A stretch of DNA of 62,499 nt from an uncultured bacterium (GTDB lineage Bacteria; Elusimicrobiota; Elusimicrobia; Elusimicrobiales; Elusimicrobiaceae), in assembly GCA_949291365.1 (NCBI GenBank), contig CASEVJ010000001.1:1-62499 (forward strand), written 5' to 3'. Below the pieces are notes generated by a model. It ran no database searches and was not told where the DNA came from. It worked only from the letters and a program-made list of their open reading frames with translations. Each line of letters begins with the position of its first letter. The first letter of the stretch is position 1. Made by a program: the position numbers and the translations under genes. Of this stretch, positions 24,731-32,782 are shown one piece after another.

Positions 24731-25771
24731 ATGCATTGGCAAAAAATAATTATGATTTTAGGGTGTTTGTGCCTGCCGCTGGCCGCCGGGGCGCGGGTGT
24801 TTGGCTATGGCTGGAACAGCTTGGAAGCGCTGGAAAAAGCCGCTTTGGAGGGAAACCCGCGCGCCGAAGCTGACTTGGGGAAATACTATATGCTGGCCGA
24901 AGAATATGACCAAGCCCTGCCATGGCTGAAAAAAGCGGCTAAACAGAAAGAGCCGGAAGGATTTTACGGATTAGGTTTTTGTTATGAGTATGGGGTGTGC
25001 GGGCTGGAGCAAAACATTAAAAAAGCCGCCGCTTATTATAAGAAAGCCGCCCGTAAAGACAGCCCCGGCGGCCTGTATAAAACCGCCCTCTTTTTGCACG
25101 ACGGGACGGGAATGAAAGCCAATCCCCGCAAAGCGCTTGTCTATATGGAACGCGCCGCCGAAAAAGCAAGCTCCCCTGCCCAGCGCTTTTTGGCGGAGGC
25201 CTATATGGACGGCAAAACAGACGCTGTAACACAGGATTATAAAAAAGCCGCTTTCTATTGGAGAAAGCTGGCCGCGTCCGGCACGGATGCCCAGGCCTGT
25301 TTTAATCTGGGCTATTTATATTATTACGGCTATGGCGTAGCAAAAGATGTGCACCGCGCTTTTGAATGGGATTTGTGTGCCGCCCAGGCCGGGCTGGCAC
25401 AAGGCCAGTATCAGGTCGGGCAGGCCTATTTAAACGGGGAAGGCGTATCCGTGGATATGGTGCAAGCGCTGTCATGGCTAGAGAAGGCCGCCGCGCAGGG
25501 ATACGAACCTGCCCGGCAGCTGCTGGAAAATATTTCTTACTATGTGTACCAGGGCCCGGAAACAGGCGCAAAAAGTGTGGGCCATATAGAGAGTGCTGCA
25601 GAACTACAAAAACGCGCCGAAGCGGGAGACCCTGGCGCGCAGTATTTATACGGCAGTTTGTGTGAAAGCGTCCTGCGTGCAAACGCTGTGCCCTGTGATC
25701 CGTTGATTTGGTATCAAAAGGCCGCTGCGCAGGGGCTGACTGCCGCGCAGGAAAAATTGAGATCCCGCTAA
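24731..25771 (+). CDS. Exported Sel1-like repeat protein
   Basis: A 346-residue protein with a signal peptide (cleavage near AGA-R) and at least seven Sel1-like repeats with the A-x2-LG-x2-Y/W...A-x2-W-x-KAA pattern (for example AFEWDLCAAQAGLAQGQYQVG and ALSWLEKAAAQGYEPARQLL). The last repeat sits at the very C-terminus after a shorter linker around residue 275. Sel1 solenoids bind partner proteins; a periplasmic scaffold is the likely role. No catalytic domain. Own promoter and terminator. Confidence 0.88.
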   Translation: MHWQKIIMILGCLCLPLAAGARVFGYGWNSLEALEKAALEGNPRAEADLGKYYMLAEEYDQALPWLKKAAKQKEPEGFYGLGFCYEYGVCGLEQNIKKAAAYYKKAARKDSPGGLYKTALFLHDGTGMKANPRKALVYMERAAEKASSPAQRFLAEAYMDGKTDAVTQDYKKAAFYWRKLAASGTDAQACFNLGYLYYYGYGVAKDVHRAFEWDLCAAQAGLAQGQYQVGQAYLNGEGVSVDMVQALSWLEKAAAQGYEPARQLLENISYYVYQGPETGAKSVGHIESAAELQKRAEAGDPGAQYLYGSLCESVLRANAVPCDPLIWYQKAAAQGLTAAQEKLRSR

Positions 25772-25785
25772 ATACAGTTCTTACT

Positions 25786-25811
25786 TGCAATCCCTCTGCT
25801 TTTGCGGAGGG
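25786..25811 (+). terminator. Rho-independent terminator
   Basis: Eleven-base-pair stem AATCCCTCTGC/GCGGAGGGATT with TTTT loop and T run. No gene is seen between it and 26029. Confidence 0.8.
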
Positions 25812-26028
25812 ATTTTTCAGTGTATTCTTTTCTTCCTTTTCCGCCGCAACGTCGCTGCTTTGCGTTTGGGCGGTATGCAGGCATTTAGCCCGCTCTTTTG
25901 CAAAATATGTTTTTAACCTGAAATACGTCTTTTAGGTAATTAGTGCGTGCGAGGGCAGACATATAACCAAACAGGGACGAATGTTGTGCCCGTAAGTGGG
26001 AAAAGAAGCGCCGCAGGACTTTTTTAGG

Positions 26029-27324
26029 TTAAAAGGAGCCGCCTAACACAAAGGCCACCATTTGGCTGTTGTCGCTGATATTGCGCGTGTAATTAATGCC
26101 CAGCGGAAACGGGAAACGCCAAAATTTATAGGCCAAAGTGGCTCCGGCACCGCTGTGGTCGCGGTAAGCGCCGCCGGCATATATGTAGGCCAATTCATAG
26201 AAGGGGCGTATGGATAGAAGCCCTGTGTTGCTGCGCAGCAAATAATACAGCACAGACACCGTCAGCCCCGCCCCGCGGCTTCCGCGGATTAGACGGCGGT
26301 AGCGCCCCTGTCCGCCCAACAAATCCGTGGATAAAATTTGGTCGGAAAACGGGGAACCGTAGGCGTCTTGTGCCTTTAGCTGAGCAAACAGTACATGGTG
26401 CTGCCGGGTTTGCATTTGCCACAGTGCGGTGGCGGAAAGTTTGGTGATGTCGTAGTCAGCACCGCTCCATTTTCCACCGGCGGTAAACGAAATATCTGCC
26501 GCATAGGCGTACTGCGGGGCGGGCAAGTCGGAGAGCATTTTCTTTTTATCGGAAAGCCCAAATCCAAACAAGGCCCCCATGCCCGATGAGGTGCGTATGT
26601 TGCGGCGGTAGGAGATGCCCGCCGTCCATTGATTGTGATTGCCGGCGTCTGCCTGGGTGTTGTACGAAACGTGTTTGAACTCCGGGGAGAGAAAAAGGTT
26701 GAAGTTTTCCACTGTACGTGCGTAAAGCAGGCGCAGTTTGTAGTCGCGCATATCCCATTGCTGCAGTGGGGTGCCGTATTGGTCTTTGTCTTTGGCTACG
26801 CTGAATACGCCGTAGGTGCTGGACCAAAAGTCATCATAAAAACGCAGCTCGGTGTCCAGTTTGGTATAGCTGACTAGAAAAAAATCGTCTAAAATGCTGA
26901 TCCCGCCGGAAAAGGCGTATCCGTCGGTACTGATGCCGGCGGTGGCGAAGGCGGTTTCTCCTTTCTTTAAAAAATTGCCTTCAAAAAGAGAGAGGAAAAA
27001 CACGTCTTTGTCTCCGGAAGAAAAGAAAGTGAGCGGGAAAAAATAATACCCGTCCTGGGCGTTGATGGAAATGTCAATTTTCCCTTCGCGGGGCATTGTG
27101 CTGAAATCCAGTTTTTTAAACAAACGCATATCGTGCAGTTTGTCTTGTGCTTCTTCGTACAAACGGGGGATAAACGGGTCTCCTGTTTTCAGCGGGAATT
27201 TGCGCGCCACTACAGCCGGGTCTATGCGGGTGGTGGTAATGTGTATGTCTCCCACGGTGGGGGTTTGTGCTTGCAGCGCGGCAGACGCGAAGAAGAAAAA
27301 AAGAAATGTCCAAAATTTTTTCAT
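26029..27324 (-). CDS. Omp85-like barrel with a single POTRA-type domain
   Basis: A 431-residue outer-membrane protein. After the signal peptide (cleavage near LQA-Q) one POTRA-like domain spans about residues 23-95 (IHITTTRIDPAVVARKFPLKTGDPF ... LYEEAQDKLHDMRLFKKLDF). A beta-barrel of about 330 residues follows and ends in Phe. The segment RRLIRGSRGAGLTVSVLYYLL may correspond to the loop-6 VRGF motif of the Omp85 superfamily, in degenerate form. It resembles small BamA/TamA relatives of unknown function. Start at 27324 follows a TATCAT that ends seven bases upstream. Confidence 0.7.
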   Translation of the reverse strand: MKKFWTFLFFFFASAALQAQTPTVGDIHITTTRIDPAVVARKFPLKTGDPFIPRLYEEAQDKLHDMRLFKKLDFSTMPREGKIDISINAQDGYYFFPLTFFSSGDKDVFFLSLFEGNFLKKGETAFATAGISTDGYAFSGGISILDDFFLVSYTKLDTELRFYDDFWSSTYGVFSVAKDKDQYGTPLQQWDMRDYKLRLLYARTVENFNLFLSPEFKHVSYNTQADAGNHNQWTAGISYRRNIRTSSGMGALFGFGLSDKKKMLSDLPAPQYAYAADISFTAGGKWSGADYDITKLSATALWQMQTRQHHVLFAQLKAQDAYGSPFSDQILSTDLLGGQGRYRRLIRGSRGAGLTVSVLYYLLRSNTGLLSIRPFYELAYIYAGGAYRDHSGAGATLAYKFWRFPFPLGINYTRNISDNSQMVAFVLGGSF

Positions 27325-27330
27325 AATTAT

Positions 27331-27336
27331 ATGATA
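27331..27336 (-). promoter_or_regulatory. Candidate -10 TATCAT, leaderless-type
   Basis: Minus-strand TATCAT, ATAATT, then ATG 27324. A TATAAT one base before the ATG is too close to serve. Confidence 0.35.
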
Positions 27337-27381
27337 TCTTTTTGCACAAGCCGGCAGCGCAGACAGAAGGTGTTTTTTATA

Positions 27382-27912
27382 TTAGCTGCGTGGGAGCCAA
27401 AGCCGTATGGGGGCGGCTGCCGGGGCTAGGGGCGGATATTGGTAAGCCAGCCGGGGGGAGCCGTCCTCTGTATAAATAATGCCGCAATAGTGAAAACCGT
27501 TTTTTAACAGCAGTTTCTGCATAGGGGCGTTGTCGCGGTGGGTGTCTATGCGCAAGCGGGGATTTTGCTGCAGGCACCAGCGCAGACAGAAGGAGCCCAC
27601 TCCCCACCCCGGGCTGTTGACGGCAAGCCGGTGCACCACATAATAGGGCTGTTCGTCAAGCCAGCGGCCTTGCTCTATGCGGCGGTAGGTGGGGTCGGGC
27701 CCCGGGCGCCAGCAAAAGGCCGCCGCTATGGTACATCCGTCCAGACATATATATAAGTGGGAGGCGGCAATATCCTGCTGCAACAGGGAAGCACTGGGAT
27801 AGCCGTTTATCCATTGGGCCTGATTGCCGCAGGAACGCATAAAAGCGCGTGCTTGCCGGTAAAGCGGCAGCAGCAGGGGCAAATCCCGTTCAGTGGCGGA
27901 GCGAATATGCAT
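27382..27912 (-). CDS. GNAT-family N-acetyltransferase
   Basis: A 176-residue GNAT protein: IRSATERDLPLLLPLYRQAR at strand 1/helix 1, DGCTIAAAFCW, then VVHRLAVNSPGWGVGSFCLRW as motif A with a degenerate acyl-CoA loop (GWGVGS in place of the usual Q/RxxGxG/A), and RIDTHRDNAPMQKLLLKNGFHYCG as motif B. The substrate is unknown. It lies directly downstream of the tRNA-Asp terminator and probably has a separate weak promoter within that region. Confidence 0.82.
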   Translation of the reverse strand: MHIRSATERDLPLLLPLYRQARAFMRSCGNQAQWINGYPSASLLQQDIAASHLYICLDGCTIAAAFCWRPGPDPTYRRIEQGRWLDEQPYYVVHRLAVNSPGWGVGSFCLRWCLQQNPRLRIDTHRDNAPMQKLLLKNGFHYCGIIYTEDGSPRLAYQYPPLAPAAAPIRLWLPRS

Positions 27913-27924
27913 AAAGAGATAAAA

Positions 27925-27944
27925 AAACCCGCTGGCGCGGGTTT
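27925..27944 (-). terminator. Terminator of the tRNA-Asp transcript
   Basis: Minus-strand stem AAACCCGC/GCGGGTTT with a T run directly after the tRNA CCA end. Confidence 0.8.
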
Positions 27945-27949
27945 AAAAA

Positions 27950-28028
27950 TGGCGGAGTCGACGGGATTCGAACCCGCGGTCTCTGCCTTGACAGGGCAGC
28001 GTGTTAGACCAGGCTACACCACGACTCC
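27950..28028 (-). tRNA. tRNA-Asp (GTC), CCA encoded
   Basis: A cloverleaf folds on the minus strand: acceptor stem GGAGTCG/CGACTCC, D stem GTGT/ACAC, anticodon stem CTGCC/GGCAG with loop CTGTCAA (anticodon GTC at its centre), T arm with TTCGAAT, discriminator G and an encoded CCA. Total 79 bases including CCA. Confidence 0.95.
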
Positions 28029-28054
28029 AACGACTTAAATTCTTTCGTACTTAT

Positions 28055-28083
28055 ATTTTAGCTTATTGTGCGCGGCGCGTCAA
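28055..28083 (-). promoter_or_regulatory. Promoter of tRNA-Asp
   Basis: Minus-strand -35 TTGACG (28078-28083), 17-base spacer, -10 TAAAAT (28055-28060). It is one of the few promoters in the window with a clear -35. Confidence 0.65.
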
Positions 28084-28103
28084 TTTTTTTCACGCAGCGG
28101 GTC

Positions 28104-29006
28104 TTACGCGCCGAATTCTCCCCAGAGAATTTGCTCCAGCTCCAGTTCTATGCCGCTTTTTTGACGCACCTGACGCTTTACTTCTTCCATCAGATTTTTA
28201 ATGTCTTCTGGAGTGGCGTGATTGAAATTGACGATAAATCCGGCATGCTTTTCAGACACTTTGGCCCCGCCAATGCTTAACCCGCGCAGCCCTGCCTCGT
28301 CAATCAGACGCGAGGCATAATCCCCGGCCGGTCTTTTAAATACACTGCCGGCGGACGGAAAGTCCAGCGGCTGTTTTTCAATGCGTTTATGCAATACGCT
28401 GTTGCGCGCTTCCATTAAAGAAGCAAAATCTTTTTTCTCTAATGAAAATCCGGCGCTTAATACGATATAATCTTCTATCCCTTGCACATGGCGGTAGGAA
28501 TGGGGCAAATCTTGCTTGAGCAGCACCGCCGGCTTGCCGTCTAAATCTATGGCTTCCACATATTCCAGACAGTCAAACGTTTCCTGCCCGAAGGCGCCGG
28601 CGTTCATATACACCGCCCCGCCTACACTGCCCGGAATGCCGGAAAGTTTTTCCATGCCGGCCAATCCTGCCCGTACGGCAATTTCGCACACTTTATCCAG
28701 CGCCGCACCGGCCTCGGAGGTTAGGCGGTTGCCTTTGACGGCGGTCAAATTCATGCGTTTGGTGGAACAGGTAATGCCGGGCAGCCCTTTGCTGCCTACC
28801 AAAATATTGGAGCCAAAGCCAATAATGCGCAGCGGAATGTTTTCCGTCTGGGCCAGTTTAAGCACGAAGCTCCAGTCCTCCGTCGTTTTGGGATAGACAT
28901 ACGTTTCCGCCGGGCCGCCGGTGCGGTAAGTGGTATGGCGGCTCATGGGTTCCTGGAACAAACAATGTTCCTGAAAATATGCGGAAAGTTCTTTTTGGTA
29001 ATCCAT
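28104..29006 (-). CDS. murB: UDP-N-acetylenolpyruvoylglucosamine reductase
   Basis: A 300-residue FAD enzyme: YRTGGPAETYVYP at the N-terminus, GFGSNILV, IPGSVGGAVYMNAGAFGQE in the FAD domain, and SAGSVFKRPAGDYASRLIDEAG containing the catalytic Ser. MurB reduces the enolpyruvyl ether to form UDP-MurNAc, an early cytoplasmic step of peptidoglycan synthesis. The length and lack of the extra Tyr loop fit the type II form. AGGAAGA precedes the ATG, seven bases after the stop of the barrel gene, so the two are co-transcribed. Confidence 0.95.
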   Translation of the reverse strand: MDYQKELSAYFQEHCLFQEPMSRHTTYRTGGPAETYVYPKTTEDWSFVLKLAQTENIPLRIIGFGSNILVGSKGLPGITCSTKRMNLTAVKGNRLTSEAGAALDKVCEIAVRAGLAGMEKLSGIPGSVGGAVYMNAGAFGQETFDCLEYVEAIDLDGKPAVLLKQDLPHSYRHVQGIEDYIVLSAGFSLEKKDFASLMEARNSVLHKRIEKQPLDFPSAGSVFKRPAGDYASRLIDEAGLRGLSIGGAKVSEKHAGFIVNFNHATPEDIKNLMEEVKRQVRQKSGIELELEQILWGEFGA

Positions 29007-29013
29007 ATTCTTC

Positions 29014-29700
29014 CTAAAAGTTCAGCCCGATACCGCCCTGAAAGCCCTGGCTGTATTTGGTGTAAGTATAGGCCCCGTATACATAGAAAAGCGGCAGCGG
29101 GTGGAAATTAACCCCGGCGCTATAGCGTACGACGCCGTCATCGGCTTTTTCCCCGGCGAAAAGGCCTTTGGTAGTCAGCTCGCTGTAGTCATAGCCAATG
29201 CCTACATAAGGGGTAAGGAATAAAATATTGACCGACGCGGAAGCGGAAAGAGAATAGTGGTTTCCGTCGTAATAATCCGTACCGTAGCGGTCATAAAAAG
29301 CCGCGGCGGCCAGATTGATAAGGGCCAAGTTCCCGTGCCATTTTATGCCGCCGCCCAACGATTTAAATCCGTCGTATTGGGTGCCGCGCAAAGCCACGCC
29401 TAACCCCAGTATGGGCAGCTGGGTTTCTGCGGTGATAAACGGCGCATAAAAATAATCTTCAGAAGAAAAATTATCAGAAGAGGTCTTGACTGCAGAGACG
29501 GATACACCGACATCAAACCCCGGGAAGGTGGCTCCTTTGCCGGTGTGGAAATCGGCCATGCCCATCATGGTGGAAAGGTCGCGGTTATAGGCGGCCAGGC
29601 CGCCGGCGCTAAAGTGTTCGGCAAAGTCGCTGTTCATGCTGGCGCTGGCGGGGAAGGTAAAAGCCAAAACAAAAAATACGGCGAAAAGAAATTTTTTCAT
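29014..29700 (-). CDS. Outer-membrane beta-barrel protein, upstream of murB
   Basis: A 228-residue protein with a signal peptide (cleavage near ASA-S) and about ten amphipathic strands, ending GGIGLNF with the C-terminal Phe typical of barrels. Aromatic-rich strands (FYVYGAYTYTKYSQGF) support an outer-membrane location. The family is not recognised. AAGGAACC precedes the ATG. Confidence 0.78.
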   Translation of the reverse strand: MKKFLFAVFFVLAFTFPASASMNSDFAEHFSAGGLAAYNRDLSTMMGMADFHTGKGATFPGFDVGVSVSAVKTSSDNFSSEDYFYAPFITAETQLPILGLGVALRGTQYDGFKSLGGGIKWHGNLALINLAAAAFYDRYGTDYYDGNHYSLSASASVNILFLTPYVGIGYDYSELTTKGLFAGEKADDGVVRYSAGVNFHPLPLFYVYGAYTYTKYSQGFQGGIGLNF

Positions 29701-29803
29701 AGAAGGTTCCTTATTGCTAAAATTTATTACATATCATATCATAGAAAAAGAGAACGCGCCGCGCAAGACGGCCGCGGAGATTTAGAATGGAAAGGGGGAT
29801 TTT

Positions 29804-31351
29804 ATGGTCAGCCCGTTAGCCGGTACCTTAACAAAAGAACGCATTGATACGGAAAATTTACGCCAGCTTTTTTGGAAGCCGGACGGCCCGGCGGCCGCTG
29901 TGAAATTCGGCACGTCCGGCCACCGCGGGCAGCTGGGGCGTGGCTTTTGCGCCCAGCATGCGCTGGCCATTGCGCAGGCCGTGGCGCAAATTCATCTGGA
30001 AGATAGCGTGCAAGGCCCGGTGCTGTGCGGCGGGGACACGCGTTTAATGTCGCAAACGGTAGCGCAGCTGTGCGCAGAAGTGCTGGCAGGCAACGGGCTT
30101 TCGGTTATTTTGCCGGACATGCCGCTGCCTACGCCGGTGTTCTCTTTTGAAATTATCAGCGGGCGGGCCAGCGCCTCTTTAAACGGCACCGCCAGCCATA
30201 ATCCGCCGCAGGATATGGGGCTGAAATACAATCCTTCCAACGGCGGCCCCGCCGGCGCGGAGCTGACGGCGCGTATTGAAAAATACGCCAATGCCTGCCT
30301 GTCCAATCCGGCCCTGATTAAACGGCTGCCGCTGCAGCAAGCGCGCCAACAGGGGCTGGTAAAGAGCACTGATTTGATTACGCCGTATGTTACGGCACTG
30401 GGGCGAATGGTAAACTTTAACGCAATTAAAAAAGCCGGGCTGAAAGCGGCCATTCATCCGCTGGGAGGCAGCAGCTTGGCTTTTTACCGCGCCATAAAAG
30501 AGAAATATGCATTGGACAATGTAGATATCGTCAGTGAAGAGCAAGACCCTTCCTTTTATTTTATTCCCATAGACCATGACGGCAAAATTCGTATGGATCC
30601 TTCTTCCCCCTATCCGATGAAGCCGCTGATTGAGCTGGTGCAAAGCGGCCGCTATGATTTTGCCGGAGCCAGCGATCCTGACGCAGACCGCTTTGGCTGT
30701 GCTACCAAAGAGGGCGGTTTAATCCCGCCTAATCATGCCCTGTGTGTGGCGGCGGATTATTTGATACAAACCCGCCAGCCCAAAGAGGGCATGAGCATTG
30801 GCCGCACATTGGGCACGACGGCGCTTTTAGACCGTATTGCGCAAGGCGCCGGCTATACGGTGGAAGAAATGAATGTGGGATTTAAATATTTTGTGGACGG
30901 CATTGTACACGGACGTTATATTTTGGCCGGAGAAGAAAGCGCCGGTATGAGCATGAGCGGCTGGACACCGGAAAAAGACGGTATTTTAGCGGTGTGTCTG
31001 CTGCTGGAAATTGCTTCCAAATGTGGAGACATTGCTAAACTCTATGACGGGCTGACACAAAAATACGGCAAGCCCTATTATACCCGCGTAGATGTCCCCA
31101 CCGACGAAAATGCCAAAAAGAGAGTACAGTCTTTTACAAAAGAAGATTTGAAAGCGTTGACCACGGTAGCCGGGGAAAAAGTGCTGGGCGTGCGCGATAC
31201 GGACGGTATTAAAGTGTATCTGCAGAGCTCCTGGTTCTTGGTGCGACCGTCCGGCACGGAGAACATTTTAAAGTTCTACGCAGAGACCTTTATCAGCCCG
31301 GAACATCTCCAGCAAATTATAGAAGAAGGCCGCAAATACCTTGGCGTATAA
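29804..31351 (+). CDS. pgm: Phosphoglucomutase (alpha-D-phosphohexomutase)
   Basis: A 515-residue phosphohexomutase. The phosphoserine loop is TASHNPP (with GLKYNPSNGGPA following), the Mg2+ loop is SDPDADRFG, the sugar-binding loop is GEESAG and the phosphate loop is RPSGTENILKFYAE. The set and the starting segment GTSGHRG match E. coli-type Pgm (about 546 residues), slightly shortened. It interconverts glucose-1-P and glucose-6-P, linking glycolysis with glycogen and sugar-nucleotide synthesis. AAAGGGGG precedes the ATG. Confidence 0.92.
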   Translation: MVSPLAGTLTKERIDTENLRQLFWKPDGPAAAVKFGTSGHRGQLGRGFCAQHALAIAQAVAQIHLEDSVQGPVLCGGDTRLMSQTVAQLCAEVLAGNGLSVILPDMPLPTPVFSFEIISGRASASLNGTASHNPPQDMGLKYNPSNGGPAGAELTARIEKYANACLSNPALIKRLPLQQARQQGLVKSTDLITPYVTALGRMVNFNAIKKAGLKAAIHPLGGSSLAFYRAIKEKYALDNVDIVSEEQDPSFYFIPIDHDGKIRMDPSSPYPMKPLIELVQSGRYDFAGASDPDADRFGCATKEGGLIPPNHALCVAADYLIQTRQPKEGMSIGRTLGTTALLDRIAQGAGYTVEEMNVGFKYFVDGIVHGRYILAGEESAGMSMSGWTPEKDGILAVCLLLEIASKCGDIAKLYDGLTQKYGKPYYTRVDVPTDENAKKRVQSFTKEDLKALTTVAGEKVLGVRDTDGIKVYLQSSWFLVRPSGTENILKFYAETFISPEHLQQIIEEGRKYLGV

Positions 31352-31370
31352 AGTATGTATAAACCGACAG

Positions 31371-31392
31371 AACCCCGCCCAAAAGCGGGGTT
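31371..31392 (+). terminator. Rho-independent terminator
   Basis: Stem AACCCCGC/GCGGGGTT with T run, 20 bases after pgm. The stretch to 31570 contains only short unsupported frames. Confidence 0.8.
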
Positions 31393-31570
31393 TTTATCAT
31401 ATATTTCTTGCCTAATCCCCGGGCGCAGGCACGGGATTTTGTCCGTATGCCCCGTTAGTATGCTGCCGGCCTATTTTTTATTTGTGCTCCGGGACTGCCC
31501 GTACTGCGGGAAAGGAATACTGCGGTCGTATCCTTCCCGGCGGGGTACGCTAGGTCAAAAATAGATTGTA

Positions 31571-31598
31571 AAAACCCCCTGTGCCAGCAGGGGGTTTT
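31571..31598. terminator. Terminator-like hairpin between convergent genes
   Basis: Stem AAAACCCCCTG/CAGGGGGTTTT. It could back up either the pgm or the regulator terminator. Confidence 0.6.
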
Positions 31599-31676
31599 AT
31601 AGTTGTATACCGAATAAGCAGTAAAAAAGATTCTGCACAGAAACAGACGGGGCGTTTGCCCGGCCTGAAATAAAAA

Positions 31677-31696
31677 CCCCCGGCCGGAACCGGGGG
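31677..31696 (-). terminator. Terminator of the REC-GGDDF gene
   Basis: Stem CCCCCGG/CCGGGGG with a TTTTTA tract on the minus strand, just past the stop codon. Confidence 0.75.
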
Positions 31697-31701
31697 AAAA
31701 G

Positions 31702-32631
31702 TCAGCTTCTTCTGTCTACGGCATAGTAGCTGCCGTCGTGTTGTTTGGCCAGGCATTTAAGCTCACTGCCAATACTGCTTACCTGGGCAAACGACGTCAG
31801 CTGGCGCAAGGTGTTGTGTACAATGCCAATGCCTATGGAGAGAAAATTGAATTTTTCCTGTTGGCCCTTGCGGTTTACGGAAAGCATAAAGCCCTGCGTC
31901 CGGTCGGTATCATTATAAAAAGAGGGGGCCATGCGTGTCATGCCGGCTACAATCTGCTGGGCAACGGGCTCTGCTTTGTCCTGCGCGCATACGACGATAA
32001 AGTCGTCCCCGCCTACATGGCCGACAAAGGAAGAAGGGTCTTGCTGCGCGGCGTCCACAATCAGTTTGGAGGTGCTGAGTAATACTTTGTCCCCTTCGCC
32101 AAAGCCGTATTTGTCATTGAATGCTTTGAAATTGTTCAGGTCGCAATACAGTACGGCAAATTTGCGCCCGGAAGCAATTTCCTGTTCAATGCGCGTTTGG
32201 ATAGAGGGGTTGCCCGGCAGCCGGGTAAGCGGGTTGGAATCCATTTTCTGTTTATTGCGTTTGAGCAACAGTTTGACGCGGGCCACCACTTCGTCGGCAT
32301 CGGCGGGTTTGGTCAGGTAGTCGTCAATATCCAGCCCCAGCCCTTCCAGCTTGGTGCTTTTGTCGGTTACGGCTGTAAAAATAATGATGGGGGTATGCAG
32401 ATAGCCCGTATGGCTGCGTACGTCCTGTACCACTTCAAAGCCGTTTTTGCGCGGCATTTCATAGTCCAGGATAAGCAGGTCGGGATTTTCTTTATAAATC
32501 TTGTCCAAAGCGTCCTGACCGTCTTCTGCGGTGACTACGGTAAAACCCGCATCGGTCAAAATTTCTGACACCAGCATGCGGATGGACGGGTTGTCGTCTG
32601 CCAGTAAAATTTTTGCTTTATGTTCAGTCAT
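31702..32631 (-). CDS. Response regulator with GGDEF-like domain (GGDDF)
   Basis: A 309-residue protein. The REC domain (1-125) has the acidic pair DD, phospho-acceptor Asp56 in LILDYEMP and Lys108 in TKPAD. A GGDEF-type domain (about 130-305) follows with DLNNFKAFNDKYGFGEGDK and the signature GGDDF (207-211), where the fourth residue is Asp instead of Glu, and SIGIG. Active diguanylate cyclases need Glu at that position as a metal ligand, so c-di-GMP synthesis is doubtful. A TTTAAT hexamer ends seven bases before the ATG. No cognate kinase is adjacent; the orphan kinase at 9730 is a candidate only by being in the same window. Confidence 0.88.
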   Translation of the reverse strand: MTEHKAKILLADDNPSIRMLVSEILTDAGFTVVTAEDGQDALDKIYKENPDLLILDYEMPRKNGFEVVQDVRSHTGYLHTPIIIFTAVTDKSTKLEGLGLDIDDYLTKPADADEVVARVKLLLKRNKQKMDSNPLTRLPGNPSIQTRIEQEIASGRKFAVLYCDLNNFKAFNDKYGFGEGDKVLLSTSKLIVDAAQQDPSSFVGHVGGDDFIVVCAQDKAEPVAQQIVAGMTRMAPSFYNDTDRTQGFMLSVNRKGQQEKFNFLSIGIGIVHNTLRQLTSFAQVSSIGSELKCLAKQHDGSYYAVDRRS

Positions 32632-32637
32632 TTCTTC

Positions 32638-32643
32638 ATTAAA
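32638..32643 (-). promoter_or_regulatory. Candidate -10 TTTAAT, leaderless-type
   Basis: Minus-strand TTTAAT, GAAGAA, then ATG 32631. GAAGAA might alternatively act as a weak Shine-Dalgarno. Confidence 0.35.
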
Positions 32644-32770
32644 CGAAAAATAAGCCGTCTATGCAAGAGGGGCACCCGCTGCAGAGCAATCCGCCGCCAG
32701 GCCCCGGCGGATATTTTGCCGTATGCCGGAGCAGGAAAGACCGTTTCTCCGTAGCTGGCGGTGTTTTTTA

Positions 32771-32776
32771 TATAAT
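32771..32776 (+). promoter_or_regulatory. -10 TATAAT, leaderless-type
   Basis: TATAAT, AAAAAT, then ATG 32783 of the antiporter. No Shine-Dalgarno is present. Confidence 0.55.
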
Positions 32777-32782
32777 AAAAAT

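Noticed and set aside
24488..24742. N-terminal extension of the pyrophosphatase
   Set aside because: A perfect AAGGAGGT sits in front of the ATG at 24487, and the extension is not hydrophobic or conserved.
31355..31564. 69-codon plus-strand frame after pgm
   Set aside because: It spans a terminator and has no ribosome-binding site or domain.
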